A DNA stretch of 64,000 nucleotides from Topomyia yanbarensis (GCF_030247195.1 NC_080670.1:206200546-206264545), one strand, 5' to 3'. Numbered from the stretch's first letter, positions 10,742-22,089 are shown. The notes: generated from the sequence alone by a model not told the origin. Program-made: numbers and translations.

Positions 10742-11466
10742 AGTTCTCATCCATCCGGTTTTCCAAACATTATTCGTAGATCACGTATCACAGTTTGGAA
10801 GTACCGTACGCGAAGTGTCGGGTGTTTTTTTCGCAATGCGAAAAGTGCAAATTCGATCGCCAATTATCAGCTGGATTAGTGCGTTGATTTTATCGCCAAT
10901 TCGGTGTCCCACCGCGGTGTAATTAAGAAAAGTGCTGCTGCACTCCCAGTGCATAATGTGCGATGGAAAATGGAAAAAGATCTTGTAGAAGATCAATTTT
11001 GTTTGCCACATAAAAGCAGAGTAAAGTGATTTAAAGTGTAGATTTAAAGTTTGCGAAAAATCAGCCATTTTCGACGCGCGACATGTTCGATCGTGATCAT
11101 GCGCGTGCGGCTGTAGTTGTGAAGCGCTCCATCGAAAGCTGAGAGTGAGCTGTGCGGCCAAATAGGGAGAGAGAAAAAAAAGAGTACGGTGAGTTCATCC
11201 ATCAGTGTTCGGATGATTTACCGGGCTCATGAGTGTCATCATCGCAGTAGGCTGACGGTGCGTGTTGTCGAGGTGGAGAAAATAAAAGCGTTTGATGGTG
11301 GTGTTGCCAGTTGTGCTATTGCGAAATCAGTTGGTCGGGGGAAATGAAAAAATGTGATTTTAAAGCAGAGTATCGTGTTTGTGTGTGTGTGTTTATTTGC
11401 AGAAAATGGATTTTTTGGGAATCCGTATTCGAAGGAGCTGAATGTGCTTGCTAGCTGTTACTCGAG
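10742..11466 (+). other. Exon-like leader block, copy A, ending in a splice donor
   Basis: About 720 bases with a diverged partner at about 12594-13294. Shared strings include CAAATTCGATCG, CTGGATTAGTGC, AAAGTGTAG(A/G)TTTAAAG, AATCAGCCATTTT, GCGCGACATGTTCGATC and TCGAAGGAGCTGAA. Both copies end in CGAG|GTAA, a good 5' splice donor (exon end at 11466). The CpG-rich start (GAGCGCACACTCTCGCGCGCG near 10628) looks promoter-like. No long open frame is kept, so a non-coding 5' exon is the simplest reading; a repeat is the alternative. Confidence 0.45.
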
Positions 11467-11589
11467 GTAAGCACGTTTCAGTGATTGATAGGGAACATGA
11501 ATGAGATTTTTTGAGCTTACTATTTTTTTAATATATCTACAATGTTGTAAATAAATGCCCACAACATCGCTGAATTTATGACCACACAT

Positions 11590-11775
11590 ACTCAACTCAG
11601 CTCGGTAATTTCCGCACATCTGAACAGTCGGTAAAATTTTTCAGCTGATAGATCAGCAAAGTGTCTTAAATGTACTGATTTTCAGCAATAACTTTTTCGA
11701 GCTTCAGTAAGAAAAACGTCTTTTCTACTGAGATCTTGGTAAAAGCTTTGTTAGCTGATTGCTCGGCTGTGTAAA
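11590..11775. mobile_element. Second copy of the ACAGCCGAGCA MITE family (diverged)
   Basis: The right end GATTGCTCGGCTGTG (about 11757-11771) is identical to that of the element at 4503-4655, and the interior shares alternating CAGCAA/CTGA strings. The left end is decayed and not firmly placed. Confidence 0.4.
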
Positions 11776-12261
11776 AATCGGTGAATTTAACAAAATTAAG
11801 TGTGCGAAAATAAAGCTTCAAACGGAATAAGTTTAGCCGGCAATGTACGGTATCCATAAATACGATGGCAATTGCAATCACTTCGGATTTTGTTTCATAT
11901 GCATTGATGCTTCTTTGTGTCTAGTCACTAGAAGTTTGATGTAACTTTGAATGACGTTGACCAAGACAAAAAAAATGTAAGGCCGAAAAGTTAATTATTT
12001 CGGCCATTCCCAACAATTCTCAATGCTTTTTAGAAATGCAAATATACTTCAAACTAATCCAATGCTAATCTTTACTAATCCATTCAAAATAAGAAATAAT
12101 AAATTCATTTAATCAAAAAAAGATGAATAATCGTTCCCCACGTTGGACCTCGAGAAATACCGACAGTATAAAATATCATTTGGCAACTGTGCCTCATTTT
12201 CCTGTACGTTCCATTGCGCGCGCCTGCGCAGAGAGCTCACACTACCTCAGTCGCTCAGGCG

Positions 12262-12510
12262 CAGAGATGTCAGATTTGCAGACAAGTCTGCAAATTCGCA
12301 GACTTTTAATTTAAGCTGCAGATTTTTTCGATGACGCAGATATTTGCAGATTTTCTAGTTTGGTTGCAGATATTTGCAGATTTTTTAGTTTTGTTGCAGA
12401 TATTTGAATATAAAGACTTTTGGTTACACTAGCTTTCCTGACATTTTTGTTCTTCCCAGACTTTTAAAATTATTATTGCAGACATTTGAAAAAAGTACCT
12501 GGCATCTCTG
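12262..12510. mobile_element. hAT-type MITE with perfect 8-base target duplication
   Basis: A 249-base element starts CAGAGATGTCAG and ends CTGGCATCTCTG (12-base inverted termini, one mismatch). It is flanked by identical octamers CTCAGGCG at 12254-12261 and 12511-12518. Eight-base duplications and CAGAG-type termini are the signature of hAT transposition. The interior has no coding capacity but carries a short tandem repeat (units around TTGCAGATATTTGCAGATT, 12330-12405). It is inserted just upstream of leader copy B. Confidence 0.87.
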
Positions 12511-12593
12511 CTCAGGCGTTGCGCGCATCGGTACCAAGATTAATTTTTTTTTTCGTTTAGTCGACCCTCGATCAGGCTGCGGTTTGTTTCATG

Positions 12594-13294
12594 TTTTTAA
12601 AGCCGCAATCATCCGCCTAGTTTCCTAAAAATAATTCGTAGGACAGCTATCACAGTCCGCAATTATAGTACGTGAAGTTTTGTGATGTTTTCTCTACATA
12701 CGAAAAACGCGAACTCGATCGCGAATTGTCAGAAGGATTAGTGCATTGTTCTCGTCACAAAGTCGGCACCCAATCGTGGTGCAATGAAGAAAGTGCTGTC
12801 TGCACTTCAAGTGTATAAGAAGATCAAAATGTTTCACCAAAAAAAGCAGAGTAGTGTTGTGGTAAAGTGTAGGTTTAAAGTTTGCAAAATATCAGCCATT
12901 TTGCACGCGCGACATGTTCGATCATGATCAAATGCGTATACGACTGTGGCTAATTCTCTCGCTCACAGAAGCTGAGCGAGCTGCGGAGCAAATACGGCGA
13001 CAAAAAAGCACGACGAGTTCATCCGGTGTTCGGATGGATTGGCGTGCTCGTGAGTGTCATCGCAGTAGGTTGTGCCGTTGTTGGAAGATAGAGAAAATTT
13101 AAAGTGTTTGTGTCGATGCTGTCAGATGTGTATCTGGGTTGCCGGCAATATTGCAGGAAAAATAGTGTTAGGATTTAAAAAGCTGGTTTCTTAAAGCGGA
13201 CTATGGGAAAGTGTTTCTGTGTGCTGTTTAGCAGAAATGGAAATTTGTGAGAATCTATCTTCGAAGGAGCTGAACGAGTTTGCTGTTTATCGAG
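12594..13294 (+). other. Exon-like leader block, copy B, ending in a splice donor
   Basis: Diverged duplicate of 10742-11466, ending CGAG|GTAAAT (exon end at 13294). Near the end an ATG at about 13237 opens a frame of 19-20 codons (starting MEICENLSSKELNEF) that runs into the donor. In copy A the matching bases keep the KELN codons but in a frame without that ATG. It may be an alternative first exon of a plus-strand gene whose other exons lie outside the window or beyond large introns. Confidence 0.45.
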
Positions 13295-13481
13295 GTAAAT
13301 GGAAACTCAACAAACAATTTAGCTAGACAATTGCTTGAATAGCTCTTGCTCAGCTTATTCTCCTGTATCAAAGGCTTACATATTAGGTGAATCTCCAATT
13401 TAAAACGGAATATACTTACATGTTTTTGTCTGGTATCAACACAAACTAAAGCGTTTATATTTTATATTATACCTTTTCAAT

Positions 13482-13487
13482 TTTATT
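13482..13487 (-). terminator. Candidate poly(A) signal of the transferrin gene
   Basis: AATAAA on the minus strand, about 125 bases past the transferrin stop codon and the first such hexamer in that direction. Confidence 0.5.
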
Positions 13488-13612
13488 TAATATTTTTCTT
13501 TAAAGGATGTTTCTCAATAAAATAAAACAAGCAAAACCACGGCTGTCTAATACGCATTTTTCAAAAGAAAAGCAATTTGTCCGTTCCGATTAAACAATCT
13601 TGAACACGAGTT

Positions 13613-15576
13613 CTACAAACACATCAACCGTCTGTAATTACCCGCTTCCACTCCGCCAACCTTGTTATCGGCCGGTCCGAACCTGGCCGCACGATCATGG
13701 AACAGCACATTTTTGCTTCCCGGCTTAAACTCGCCGAACATATCGAACACAACCTCGCTCCTAGCACCGTGACCAAACTTATCCGAAAGAGCGACAAAAG
13801 CATGCGCAATATTGTCCTCGATCTGTCCGGTTACGGTCTTCCGGATGTAGATTCCCGCCGGCAGCGTATAATCGATATTACACGACGCATAGTTACCGAT
13901 CGGCTCGTACTGAAGATTCGGACAGACGAGCACCTTATCGGAACCGAGCCGTGTGAGGTCCTGGGCCGAGATGATCTTAATCGGTGCGTTCGGTGTTGAG
14001 GAAAGCTTGTTCGGGCACGCCTTCTTCTGACGTTTGTCGTTCAGGAACAGTGCCGCCGAAATGGCACGTTGATCCGAGCCGTCGAATTCGCTGTTGAGTT
14101 ACACAAAAATTAGATTTTGATCGATTTTTAAACATAATATACCTACAGCGGTGCCTTCAGTAGCAGATCCCGGCTGAGTTGCTTGTCAACGATCGCGACC
14201 ATTACGTCATCTTCCGCGTACTTTTCGAACAGGATCGGTTTAAGACCTTCGACATTGGCAGCGGTTTGATCCTCGCCCTTCAGCACCACGACGTCAGCCT
14301 CACCTCGCTGAACAGCACCTACGCATCCGTTCTTACCCTTCAGCACACATTCGATCTCCGGGCGGACATCCCGCGAAGTCGCTGCCCTCCTCATAACGTC
14401 ACACTTTTCCATTTCCAGCTCGGAAGCTACGCACAGTTTGATCTTATACTGGAACGGACCATCCCGCTCGATCACGTCTTTGTACTGTGCCCGGTCCAGA
14501 TGATCGCCCGGCAAAACCGGAACTTTTCGATCGAACAGGATATTCTTTCGATCAACCCACATTTTAGCGGCTTGATCCGCGTTGGCCTTGTTTTTCGCTT
14601 CTTCGTAGAATTGTTGCAAACGCTGTTGTAGTCGCTGGAACCGATCGTTGATGTCCCCGTTTCCCATGTACGCCTGCCAGGGACGTTGAGCCCAGGAACA
14701 GGCCGGACCGGTGATGGGTCGAGTAGTTCCGTCTTCACAAAGGTACACGTAATCATCCGAACGGGCAGCTGGATTCAGTGCCGGTTGAGCTGGGGCACCA
14801 CCTACCGGTAGACCGAAGTACTTGTTAACGTAGATCACCTTCGTGAAGGCTACGTCCCCGTTGTTTTCCACCAGACAGCGAATGGCACCATCATATCCGG
14901 AATACTTATCCGGATAGTCACAAACGTCCGGTTTTTCACAGAGTGCACAAAGACTAGAGTAGCGTTTCTTCAACAGTCGATTCACTTCATCGTTCGGAGA
15001 GTACTTTCCAACTAGACACGAACTGCCAAACAGTTCGGACAAACCTTTCAGTTCCTTCTCCAGGGGGGACAACTCCGGATCATCAGCCAACTTAAACAGA
15101 CCCAATTTCTTCAGTTTCGTAATCGGAATCTTGTACCCAACATTTCTACCGTAACCGGTGTGACACGACTTTTTCCCCTTCAAATCAGCCATACTTTTAA
15201 AATTATCACTCTTCCTGACCAGCACTATTCCCTCGTAGCGGAACTCAGCCTTCGGTTCCTCCACCGTTCGAAACTCGGTAAACACACTAAAATCCTGATT
15301 GGCCATATGATAAGCCACGTACATATCCTCCGGATCGACGGCCACAAAGTCCGCCTGTCGCGTATTAACCTTCTCCAAACATTCCATTCGATCGCGACCG
15401 GCCACGCACTGGACCTGTACCGTCGCGTCCGGTTTCGCCATCAAATCCCGGCAGGCGTCCATGATCTGATGCGGGACGCATAGTTTAAAAGTTTCCTGCT
15501 GTTGTTGACCTTGGCCGGTGGCAACTGCCACCACCAGCAGCAGGAACAAGATAACGACCTTTCGAAACGAGCTCAT
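13613..15576 (-). CDS. Tsf1: Transferrin, secreted iron-binding protein (two coding exons)
   Basis: Exon 1 is 15576-14147 and exon 2 is 14090-13613, separated by a 56-base GT-AG intron. Joined they give 636 codons (635 residues), a normal length for insect transferrin. The product carries ferric iron in haemolymph and helps withhold it from microbes. Residues 1 to about 22 are a hydrophobic signal peptide (RKVVILFLLLVVAVATG). The N-lobe contains VAVDPEDMY (Asp81 region), FRYEGIVLVRK (Tyr114, the usual iron ligand position) and SCHTGYGR (Thr140/Arg144, anion binding). A second, shorter lobe starts at IKLCVASELEMEKC and ends NYRRLMCL. I chose the ATG at 15576 because the in-frame ATG at 15600 lies upstream of the likely start site. 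The gene name follows insect usage; iron binding by the second lobe cannot be judged here. Confidence 0.95.
14091..14146 (-). other. Tsf1: 56-base intron in the transferrin gene
   Basis: Donor CT|GTAGGT and acceptor CAACAG|C. Splicing here joins the codon CTC and continues as LEFDGSDQRA, a strongly transferrin-like junction. Without splicing the frame stops at TAG. Confidence 0.85.
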
Positions 15577-15583
15577 CCTAGTA

Positions 15584-15645
15584 ACTGATAGCTGGAGCAT
15601 CGTTTGCCGGGGGGTTTTATACACTTGCGCCGTTGGGGAATCCCC
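15584..15645 (-). promoter_or_regulatory. Transferrin core promoter: kappaB site, TATA box, initiator
   Basis: Reading toward the gene there is GGGGAATCCCC (15635-15645), a palindromic NF-kappaB/Rel-type site, then TATAAAA (15615-15621), then TCAGT (15584-15588), the arthropod initiator. The TATA box lies about 30-35 bases before the initiator A at 15586. The predicted 5' leader would then be only about 10 bases. A Rel site so close to the TATA box fits immune induction of insect transferrin; this is inferred from sequence. Confidence 0.65.
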
Positions 15646-15782
15646 CTGATCGGTGATTTTGTTGCGAGTGAGGATCACGATGGTGATCACATTGTTGACT
15701 CGGTAGGGTTCCCTGGATGCGGTTTAGCGTGGTTCAGTTCAACAAATGGGACGCTTACCCTGGACGGGACGGGTATCACCAT

Positions 15783-15785
<3 letters not shown>

Positions 15786-15818
<33 letters not shown>
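15786..15818. repeat. (GA)n microsatellite, 33 bases, upstream of transferrin
   Basis: Uninterrupted GA dinucleotide run about 210 bases upstream of the transferrin initiator. GA tracts can bind GAGA-type factors, but length polymorphism alone explains it equally well. Confidence 0.95.
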
Positions 15819-15823
<5 letters not shown>

Positions 15824-15869
15824 GTGTAATGCACGATAATAAACGATCGCTCGTAAATAAAAGGTAGCA

Positions 15870-17370
15870 TTATTCTATTTCACAGTAGGTGTTAAAAAAA
15901 CCACCGACCGCAGCTCGTTCGATGTGGTTGGCATAGCAAATCCTTAGGGTGACCGGCATCTCCGTCGGACGATAGAGTATAGGTTTGTGTCGCACGGCGT
16001 CCTACCGGTCCGCACTCAACAACTATTCGAATAGAGCCGGCAATTTTAGTTGAGGCATCTGCATAAATTCACGTTTTATGCATTTTGATTACTAATAAGT
16101 AGCCCAGTATATCATTCCGGGAGTAGTTCTGACCGTTGAAAGTACTTTGTAAGGGAATGGATCCGTACGGGACCTGTAGCTGAATGCCCAGGTCTTCCAC
16201 TTGTTTCCTTATTCTTCATCATTTTCATTTTTAGTTCTTTTTAAGCTTCATTTCAATTTCTATAAACAACCTTTTTTGATGACACGTACTTTTTTAATTA
16301 CTAACTAGTCCTTGGGTGCTGCCAAGTGTGAACAAAATAAACAAACATTGAAAATCAGAAGTGACGCTGAACGGTAATAGTTTTTGTGACGTTGATTTTT
16401 CTGCCTACTTTGTTTGCTTGGCGCGGCACGTTGCGCTTGCCTAACGGTGACAATCTTCTTTCACATTTTAAACTTCTTAAAACTAGGGGTTAGCAAATTT
16501 GAGATTGTTGTATAACTAGATCAGCATTTTTATTGACTTTGTACAGAAAAGGATGTTTACTGGTTAGTAAGACTGTTTTGAAATTAAAAATACAGTTTTC
16601 TTTATAATGACGTCTACCATATAATAACAGTTGTATTAGTATATATTGCTTTCCTTTGGGTAACTCGTGAAAATTTTTGTTGCGGGAATTACGTTGGAAA
16701 TACACTAGCAAATATTAACGAACGACCGAATTTCTGGGCTGGACAATTATTTTTTTTCCGAATGTTTTAAAATTGGCTTTTAGGTTCATCATCCATTTCC
16801 CTTGTGACAAAAATCAATACCTTATCACAACGTTCTAGATCAGTACATTCAGAGTGCTTTAAGAGATACACCACATATATACACCCTGTATGTCAACAAA
16901 TAGCATTGTACGAAACCTTACGACGCAAATTTGTTTTAGAGCTGTGTGATGTATCTCTCGAGTACTTTAAGGGTCGATCGATTTTTTCTTCTTTTTGCTT
17001 ATAACGTTAGAACTATTATCAGATAGCTTTCTTGCAAATTGGTTATGGAATTTGCGTTTCGACTTCGTCTCTTCAGAATCCGACACTAACTTAGTGACAG
17101 GACTGTGCTAGCGCCGGATTGACACTAGCTCCCAAAAAAGCGGAGACACAATTTACAGATTTGTTTCATTATCATTCGTGCTGAACTGTTTAGATCGAAC
17201 GTAGCATATCCTCAAAGGACTGTACGTTACAGGGAAGGAAATATTTGTGAGCTGTACACGCCTGGTGGAGCTGTACACTTTGTGTCGTTACTTACTACTA
17301 GCAAAGGCAATCTCTTTCATTTCTGATGGTTAGAAATTAGCATATAAAACGAAAAACAGAGTTTTAAAAC
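15870..17370. other. Intergenic stretch upstream of transferrin
   Basis: No gene recognised. A segment at about 17060-17125 (TTCAGAATCCGACACTAACTTAGTGACAGG, here split for length: TTCAGAATCCGACACTAA then CTTAGTGACAGG) has a diverged match near 20145-20180 (TCATCAGAATCCACCACTAACTTAGAG), so it is part of a dispersed repeat. Confidence 0.4.
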
Positions 17371-17379
17371 ACCCGACCG

Positions 17380-17860
17380 AAGCCAGCTGGTGGTTGGTTG
17401 GCCAATTTCATGCACTAAGCCGCAGATCTTGAACAGAAAAAATTGTGATTTTAGTCGGTTTCTATTAGTCAACCTTGCTGGAAAGTCGGAGACTACATTT
17501 CAGCATCGGGAGAGAGAAGGTGGTTATTAGGATTTAGCTGGCTCTGTGGACTGACTGTAATAATTAGTTTGTATAGCTTCGTGCTAGTAACGAGGGCCTA
17601 TTGGAGCAAAAATCTTCCACGCGGAAATCATTTTCTTTGGAAAACAAACTAGCCTTTAACAGCGCTAACCAACCATTAACCATGAATTAAATTTTGAAAT
17701 ATTTTCTTTCATCAATTATGACTTTTATTTCCGACGGGTCGAACTTTGCATACACAAGGGAAAACCGCTGAATTTTAAATCATCTGACTGAAGCTCATTC
17801 CTGATTGGTTGCCGCTAATTTCATGCACCGAGCCGCAAATCTTGAACAGTTTTCGTTCGA
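17380..17860 (+). repeat. Two diverged copies of a histone-like leader
   Basis: A block with GGTTG, GC.AATTTCATGCAC, AGCCGCA(G/A)ATCTTGAACAG occurs at about 17380-17435 and again at 17785-17850. The second copy also has CTGATTGGTTG, a reversed CCAAT box like those in the H2A-like leader at 8.3 kb. The second copy leads directly into the H2A-like relic. Confidence 0.45.
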
Positions 17861-18470
17861 AGCTCCACCTCTTTGACGATGGAAGTTGGCCGTTTTCGTT
17901 CGACGGCCACCCGATTTGGCTTCGAACGTAAATTGATCGGAATACAAAACCGTGAGTGGTATGCGAGTGCAGCATCATTCGTGTGTTACATTTGTGCTGG
18001 CTACACAACACATACGCTCGCTATGTATAGATTCGGTAAATTCCACTCGTTTCGTGTCGGTCTCCAGTTTCCTGTCGGCCGAATCCACCGTTTGCTGAGA
18101 AAAGGCTATTACATCAAGCGGAGTTTGGGATGTCCGTGGCGAACTGCTGCGCGAGATTGTACAGACCATAAAATCCCAAACCAAAAACAAATTACCCATT
18201 TCATGCGTCGTTTACCTGAGATTGAAAAGCTTAACACTACCGGTTCGCACTTCACGTGTTCAAGTATATTTCTGCGGGCATATCATCTACATCGCACATC
18301 TTCCGGACCCTTTTTGAAGGTTATTTTTCTCCGCTCTGGGTGAAGTTGAATTGACGAGAAACCGCAACGTACTTTGGCATGTAAACGACAGATGAAGGCG
18401 TCGAGCGTTCCAGTGGCCAATAAAACAACTGCTGCCAACAAGCTTAACAAAAAGATTGTTTCGTCATAAT
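17861..18470 (+). pseudogene. Second histone H2A-like relic with lysine-rich tail remnant
   Basis: The CACC.CTTTGACGATGGAAGT start and the GAACGTAAATTGA...GCATC(A/T)TTCGTGTGTT region match the H2A-like copy at 8.2 kb. Translation then gives VGLQFPVGRIHRLLRKGYY, the hallmark H2A segment before the histone fold. After that the sequence no longer matches H2A clearly, and a late frame (KASSVPVANKTTAANKLNKK, stop TAA near 18468) is again Lys/Ala-rich. Frame changes and missing histone-fold helices make it a pseudogene. Its shared 5' sequence with the 8.2 kb copy suggests one duplicated ancestor. Confidence 0.55.
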
Positions 18471-18589
18471 TAGCAGAACATAAAGGACCGTGCTATTTCG
18501 ACTACATCACAGTGTATCACACAATTTTGAGTGCTTCTTCGTCAGTTGTTAGTCTCGATTAGTCTCTAATATAACATTGGTGACAGGCT

Positions 18590-19170
18590 GGTGGGTACAG
18601 GGCAAAGTTCCTCCGAGTGAATCGATAGGAAATGATACCCTTGGAGTTTAATATTCAGAGAAAATACGCAGTACCTTGTCTGATAAGATGGTTGTTTTCA
18701 TATGAAGACCCATATTGAATTTTTAGTTGATCGGACTGCCGGTTATGGAGTTATGGGTCGAAGAGAGTGGTACTTGGGTTTACGGGAATAAATCACTTAT
18801 GACCAATCAAAGCAGCTTTGACCATATTGGGCACCTATGACGGTTCTTGATGCCACAGGGGAATTTGCCAGTTCCTGAGCTAATGTCACACCCATTTCCC
18901 AGCAAATTTTTACAAACTTGATTTCAAATGAAAGATATAATAATTTCATTAATTGTTATTGAATTTCATTCAGTTCTGATTTTTGGTTCCGGAGTTACAG
19001 GTTGGTTATTGCGGTGACATGGGAATTCCTCATATAAACCGGTACAATCGTAATAGGTTAAAAATCCATTGAAATGAACATAAAATCACTTCGATTCACA
19101 GAATATATTGTCCACATTCGAAAATTCCAGAAGTCACGGGTCCGGGCATATTTCAGAACTAAAGACACTT
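18590..19170. repeat. Decayed repeat with recurring CCGG.GTTA motifs
   Basis: Three loosely spaced variants of a CCGGTTATGGAGTTATGGGT-like string (about 18738, 18980 and 19135) suggest an old tandem array. No coding region. A pyrimidine-rich run follows at about 19235-19400. Confidence 0.35.
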
Positions 19171-20199
19171 CAGTGATGGCTGAATCAATTTTCATTAACC
19201 TAGACTCCAATGATATGCAGTTCGATATTGAACCCTCAATCTACCCCTACCCTTCCTCCCTCTCCAACCCCCTCTCACCACGCTCCTCCCATACCAACCA
19301 CACACCTGCATTCTCTTCATCCACCTCGTATACCAAAATAAGCTAGGTGGTTCCCGACACATCCTCCCCCTCCCACTAATTATACCGCTTTCTTTTCCCC
19401 ACCACCACGTATTTCAAAACATGTTAACATGAAAACAAAATATAACTCACAATATATTATGTTTGTTTCAAATATGCTTATCAGGCTATCCAGAGTTTGA
19501 AAACAAGTAAAACAATTACATATCTTTTTGCTTTGAGTATTCGTATACTCGGGAACTAATCATCCCACCGCATAAAAACATTCATTTCGTGGCCGCATTG
19601 CCTGCTTGTGGCGTATCCTAGACCTATATCTGTCCTTCTATCCAACTCCGTAATACCTATGGAAGCGTCGATGAGTCGGTGGCCTGCCTTAAGTAGGTAT
19701 CAACATTTCCTACCCTATTCTAAGTGTCGGTGAAGATGGTCGTGGCTGCCGATTCTCATGCTATTGGTTTACTGAACAGTTTACATTGAACGTGTTTACG
19801 TGTGATGTCCTACGAAAATATTTTCCACTTTATGGTCGTCCAGATAACCCGAGCAACAGCGTTTGTTGACTAGCAGTTTCTGAAACATAATTTGTTGAGA
19901 AGAAACATACATCAACCATTATCAAACTGCGGCCATTACATGTTGCAAATGTTGCTTGGGAAGCTCAGGGTTGTGGATTCCCGTCTAAAGCAGGCAAATT
20001 ATATTGCTGACGACAAGACTGTTATAAAAAGAACCACATCTACGTTCCCGATAGCAAATTTGAAATCGATGGTGTAGTCACCGATACAAGTTGACCTACT
20101 GGAGTAATAATGTAATAATGAGTTTATGGAAATAGTATTTTCATTGGTCTCATCAGAATCCACCACTAACTTAGAGCCTCGTCATTGAAATTGCAAGCG

Positions 20200-20691
20200 T
20201 TGTGGAAGAGAAATGTGCGGAAAAGCATGTAGCTTACGATCGAGAATGACACGTAGATCCTTGACGGATATGACTCGTTCGACGGATGCGGAACTCATCG
20301 ACTATTCGAACACAATGGGAGAGTGTACTCATGCGAATGTGGTTGTGCTTCATTTCCGAATATTCACACTCATTCCGTTTACATCACTTCAGTCAATGAT
20401 CCTTTCGATGTCCATTTCTAAATCCATAACGGTCTACCACGATAATTCCTTGCACAGGTTGTTCACAAAGAGCACAAAAAGAAGAGGTCCGAGATGACTC
20501 CCTTGAGGAACGCCCGATGACATGTGGAATGGATCTGAGAGTGTAGTTTCGAGTCGCACAGAAGCGCTACAGTTTGTGCGGTACGACGAGATACAACTAG
20601 TCAGCCAGTTCGGTAATCCCGTCCACCCGAGTTTTTCCACAGTAAGCTGATAAGGGACACGGTCGAAAGCTTTCAAAAAATCTATATACAC
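20200..20691 (-). pseudogene. Jockey-type reverse transcriptase fragment
   Basis: The open part (20691-20434) reads YIDFLKAFDRVPYQL, then a LP.WL...ISSYRTN block, then SSGVPQGSHLGPLLFVLFVNNL: RT motifs A to B of a non-LTR element. The frame then breaks; downstream fragments in other frames look like the post-YADD region, including basic HIRMSTL/RIVDEFRIRR patches. It lacks an intact YADD, endonuclease and 3' end. Confidence 0.75.
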
Positions 20692-20699
20692 CGCATCGA

Positions 20700-21480
20700 T
20701 GTATAACAGTAACTAACAGTATACAGAAGGTAGCTTACGATTGGTCCCTGGCACAGTTTCCTTCCACCTCAGTGGGTGCCCATGTTTCTAACGCCGATAT
20801 ACTTTTTTCCCGGCTACTTCCAGCTCACCATATTGTTTCCGTTTCTGATGCGCAGCCGCTGCAAGCATTCAGTTTCTGGACTAGTTCTTCTCGTCAGTCA
20901 CTTCAACCATTCCGTTGGTTTACACGTGTGGTATCGCCTGTTCCGGGAATGGCACTGTTTGAAGCCGCTCCTAACATGGAAAACAGACCTTCTTCGGTTT
21001 TTGCTGCACGGTAGATGATTTTAAATGATACATTCACTTAAATTGATTTGAAACAAAAAAACAAACTTCTATTAAGTTACTTCGCCTAAAACGTGTTACC
21101 TTTCTAATTACTGTAGAATGGTATGTTGTCATTATTGTTTGTGGTTACGCTAGTGCCCTTTTGCCACATACCTATATTCGTTGGTGAGAAATCGCGGTAA
21201 TTGCTATTACTGTTGAAATTGATTGAAGCTTGCTCTACCGACCACAGCTATAAGGAACACATTTAACTGAGAATTTAGCGGTGAGAGCAAATTATGAAAT
21301 GGGCTCGAACGGTGATTATAGCTATAGATGACTCAATGACTGAAAACAGAATCAAACACCAACTACTACTTAGGCATTCTAAATATTAGAAAGTAAGTGT
21401 TGATGTGGTACTTACTTAACGGTGGGACCGACTCAGTGACACCCCTATAAGAACCACGGATTGGGTAGTCAGGATAACAG
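20700..21480. other. Intergenic stretch, nothing recognised
   Basis: Open frames near 20772-21018 overlap each other in two frames and show no recognisable domain. Confidence 0.35.
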
Positions 21481-21489
21481 TCGAAAAGA

Positions 21490-21650
21490 ATTCGGGATTT
21501 TGAAATGGCGTCAAACATCGATTTCGGTCATTTCCTTGTCCATTCCGAAAATTTTGAATGTTCATACATAGCACTTTGTTTGACAGGAAGTCGCCATCTT
21601 GGATTTTGAAATGGTGTTAGACATCGATTTCCGTCATCTAACAGTTGATC
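21490..21650 (-). repeat. Two copies of the TGACGCCATTT dispersed motif, minus orientation
   Basis: Reverse complements of the roughly 45-base motif found at many sites in 23.6-35.2 kb lie at about 21494-21535 and 21598-21650. Both show GAAATGG(C/T)GT(C/T)A.ACATCGATTTC.GTCAT. Confidence 0.7.
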
Positions 21651-22089
21651 TGGGAATACTTGTCTTCAAGAATTCGCTGGTTTCTCATGCAGACCTTGAG
21701 AGCAGGATGACCGAAAACCTCGAATGAAATCAATACTTCATTTGTCCTATTTCTACGAGCCTGATTGAGTATGTACCACATCCATAAGCTTACAAGAGAT
21801 TTTTAATTTTACTTGTACATTTTGAAGCCTATATGCCGAGTCCTTGGATGATCATCCATAAAAATCCTTTCATCGCTCTAGTAACTCATTCCAGGGATTC
21901 GTTCGGGGGAAAAGATTTGTCGTCTTCAAGATAAACTATTTTGAAGAATTATCAATATCAAGATCAGGATACCGTCCAGAATAGTAGTAGGGCTAATTCG
22001 TAGCTGACCGTATTCCGAAAATTTTTAGACTAAATTCCAGTGTACGTCATTTAAAAATAAAACTTCAAATTGAAAATTTCTCTCAATAG

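Noticed and set aside
14179..14631. 150-codon plus-strand open frame
   Set aside because: Antisense shadow of the transferrin coding sequence.
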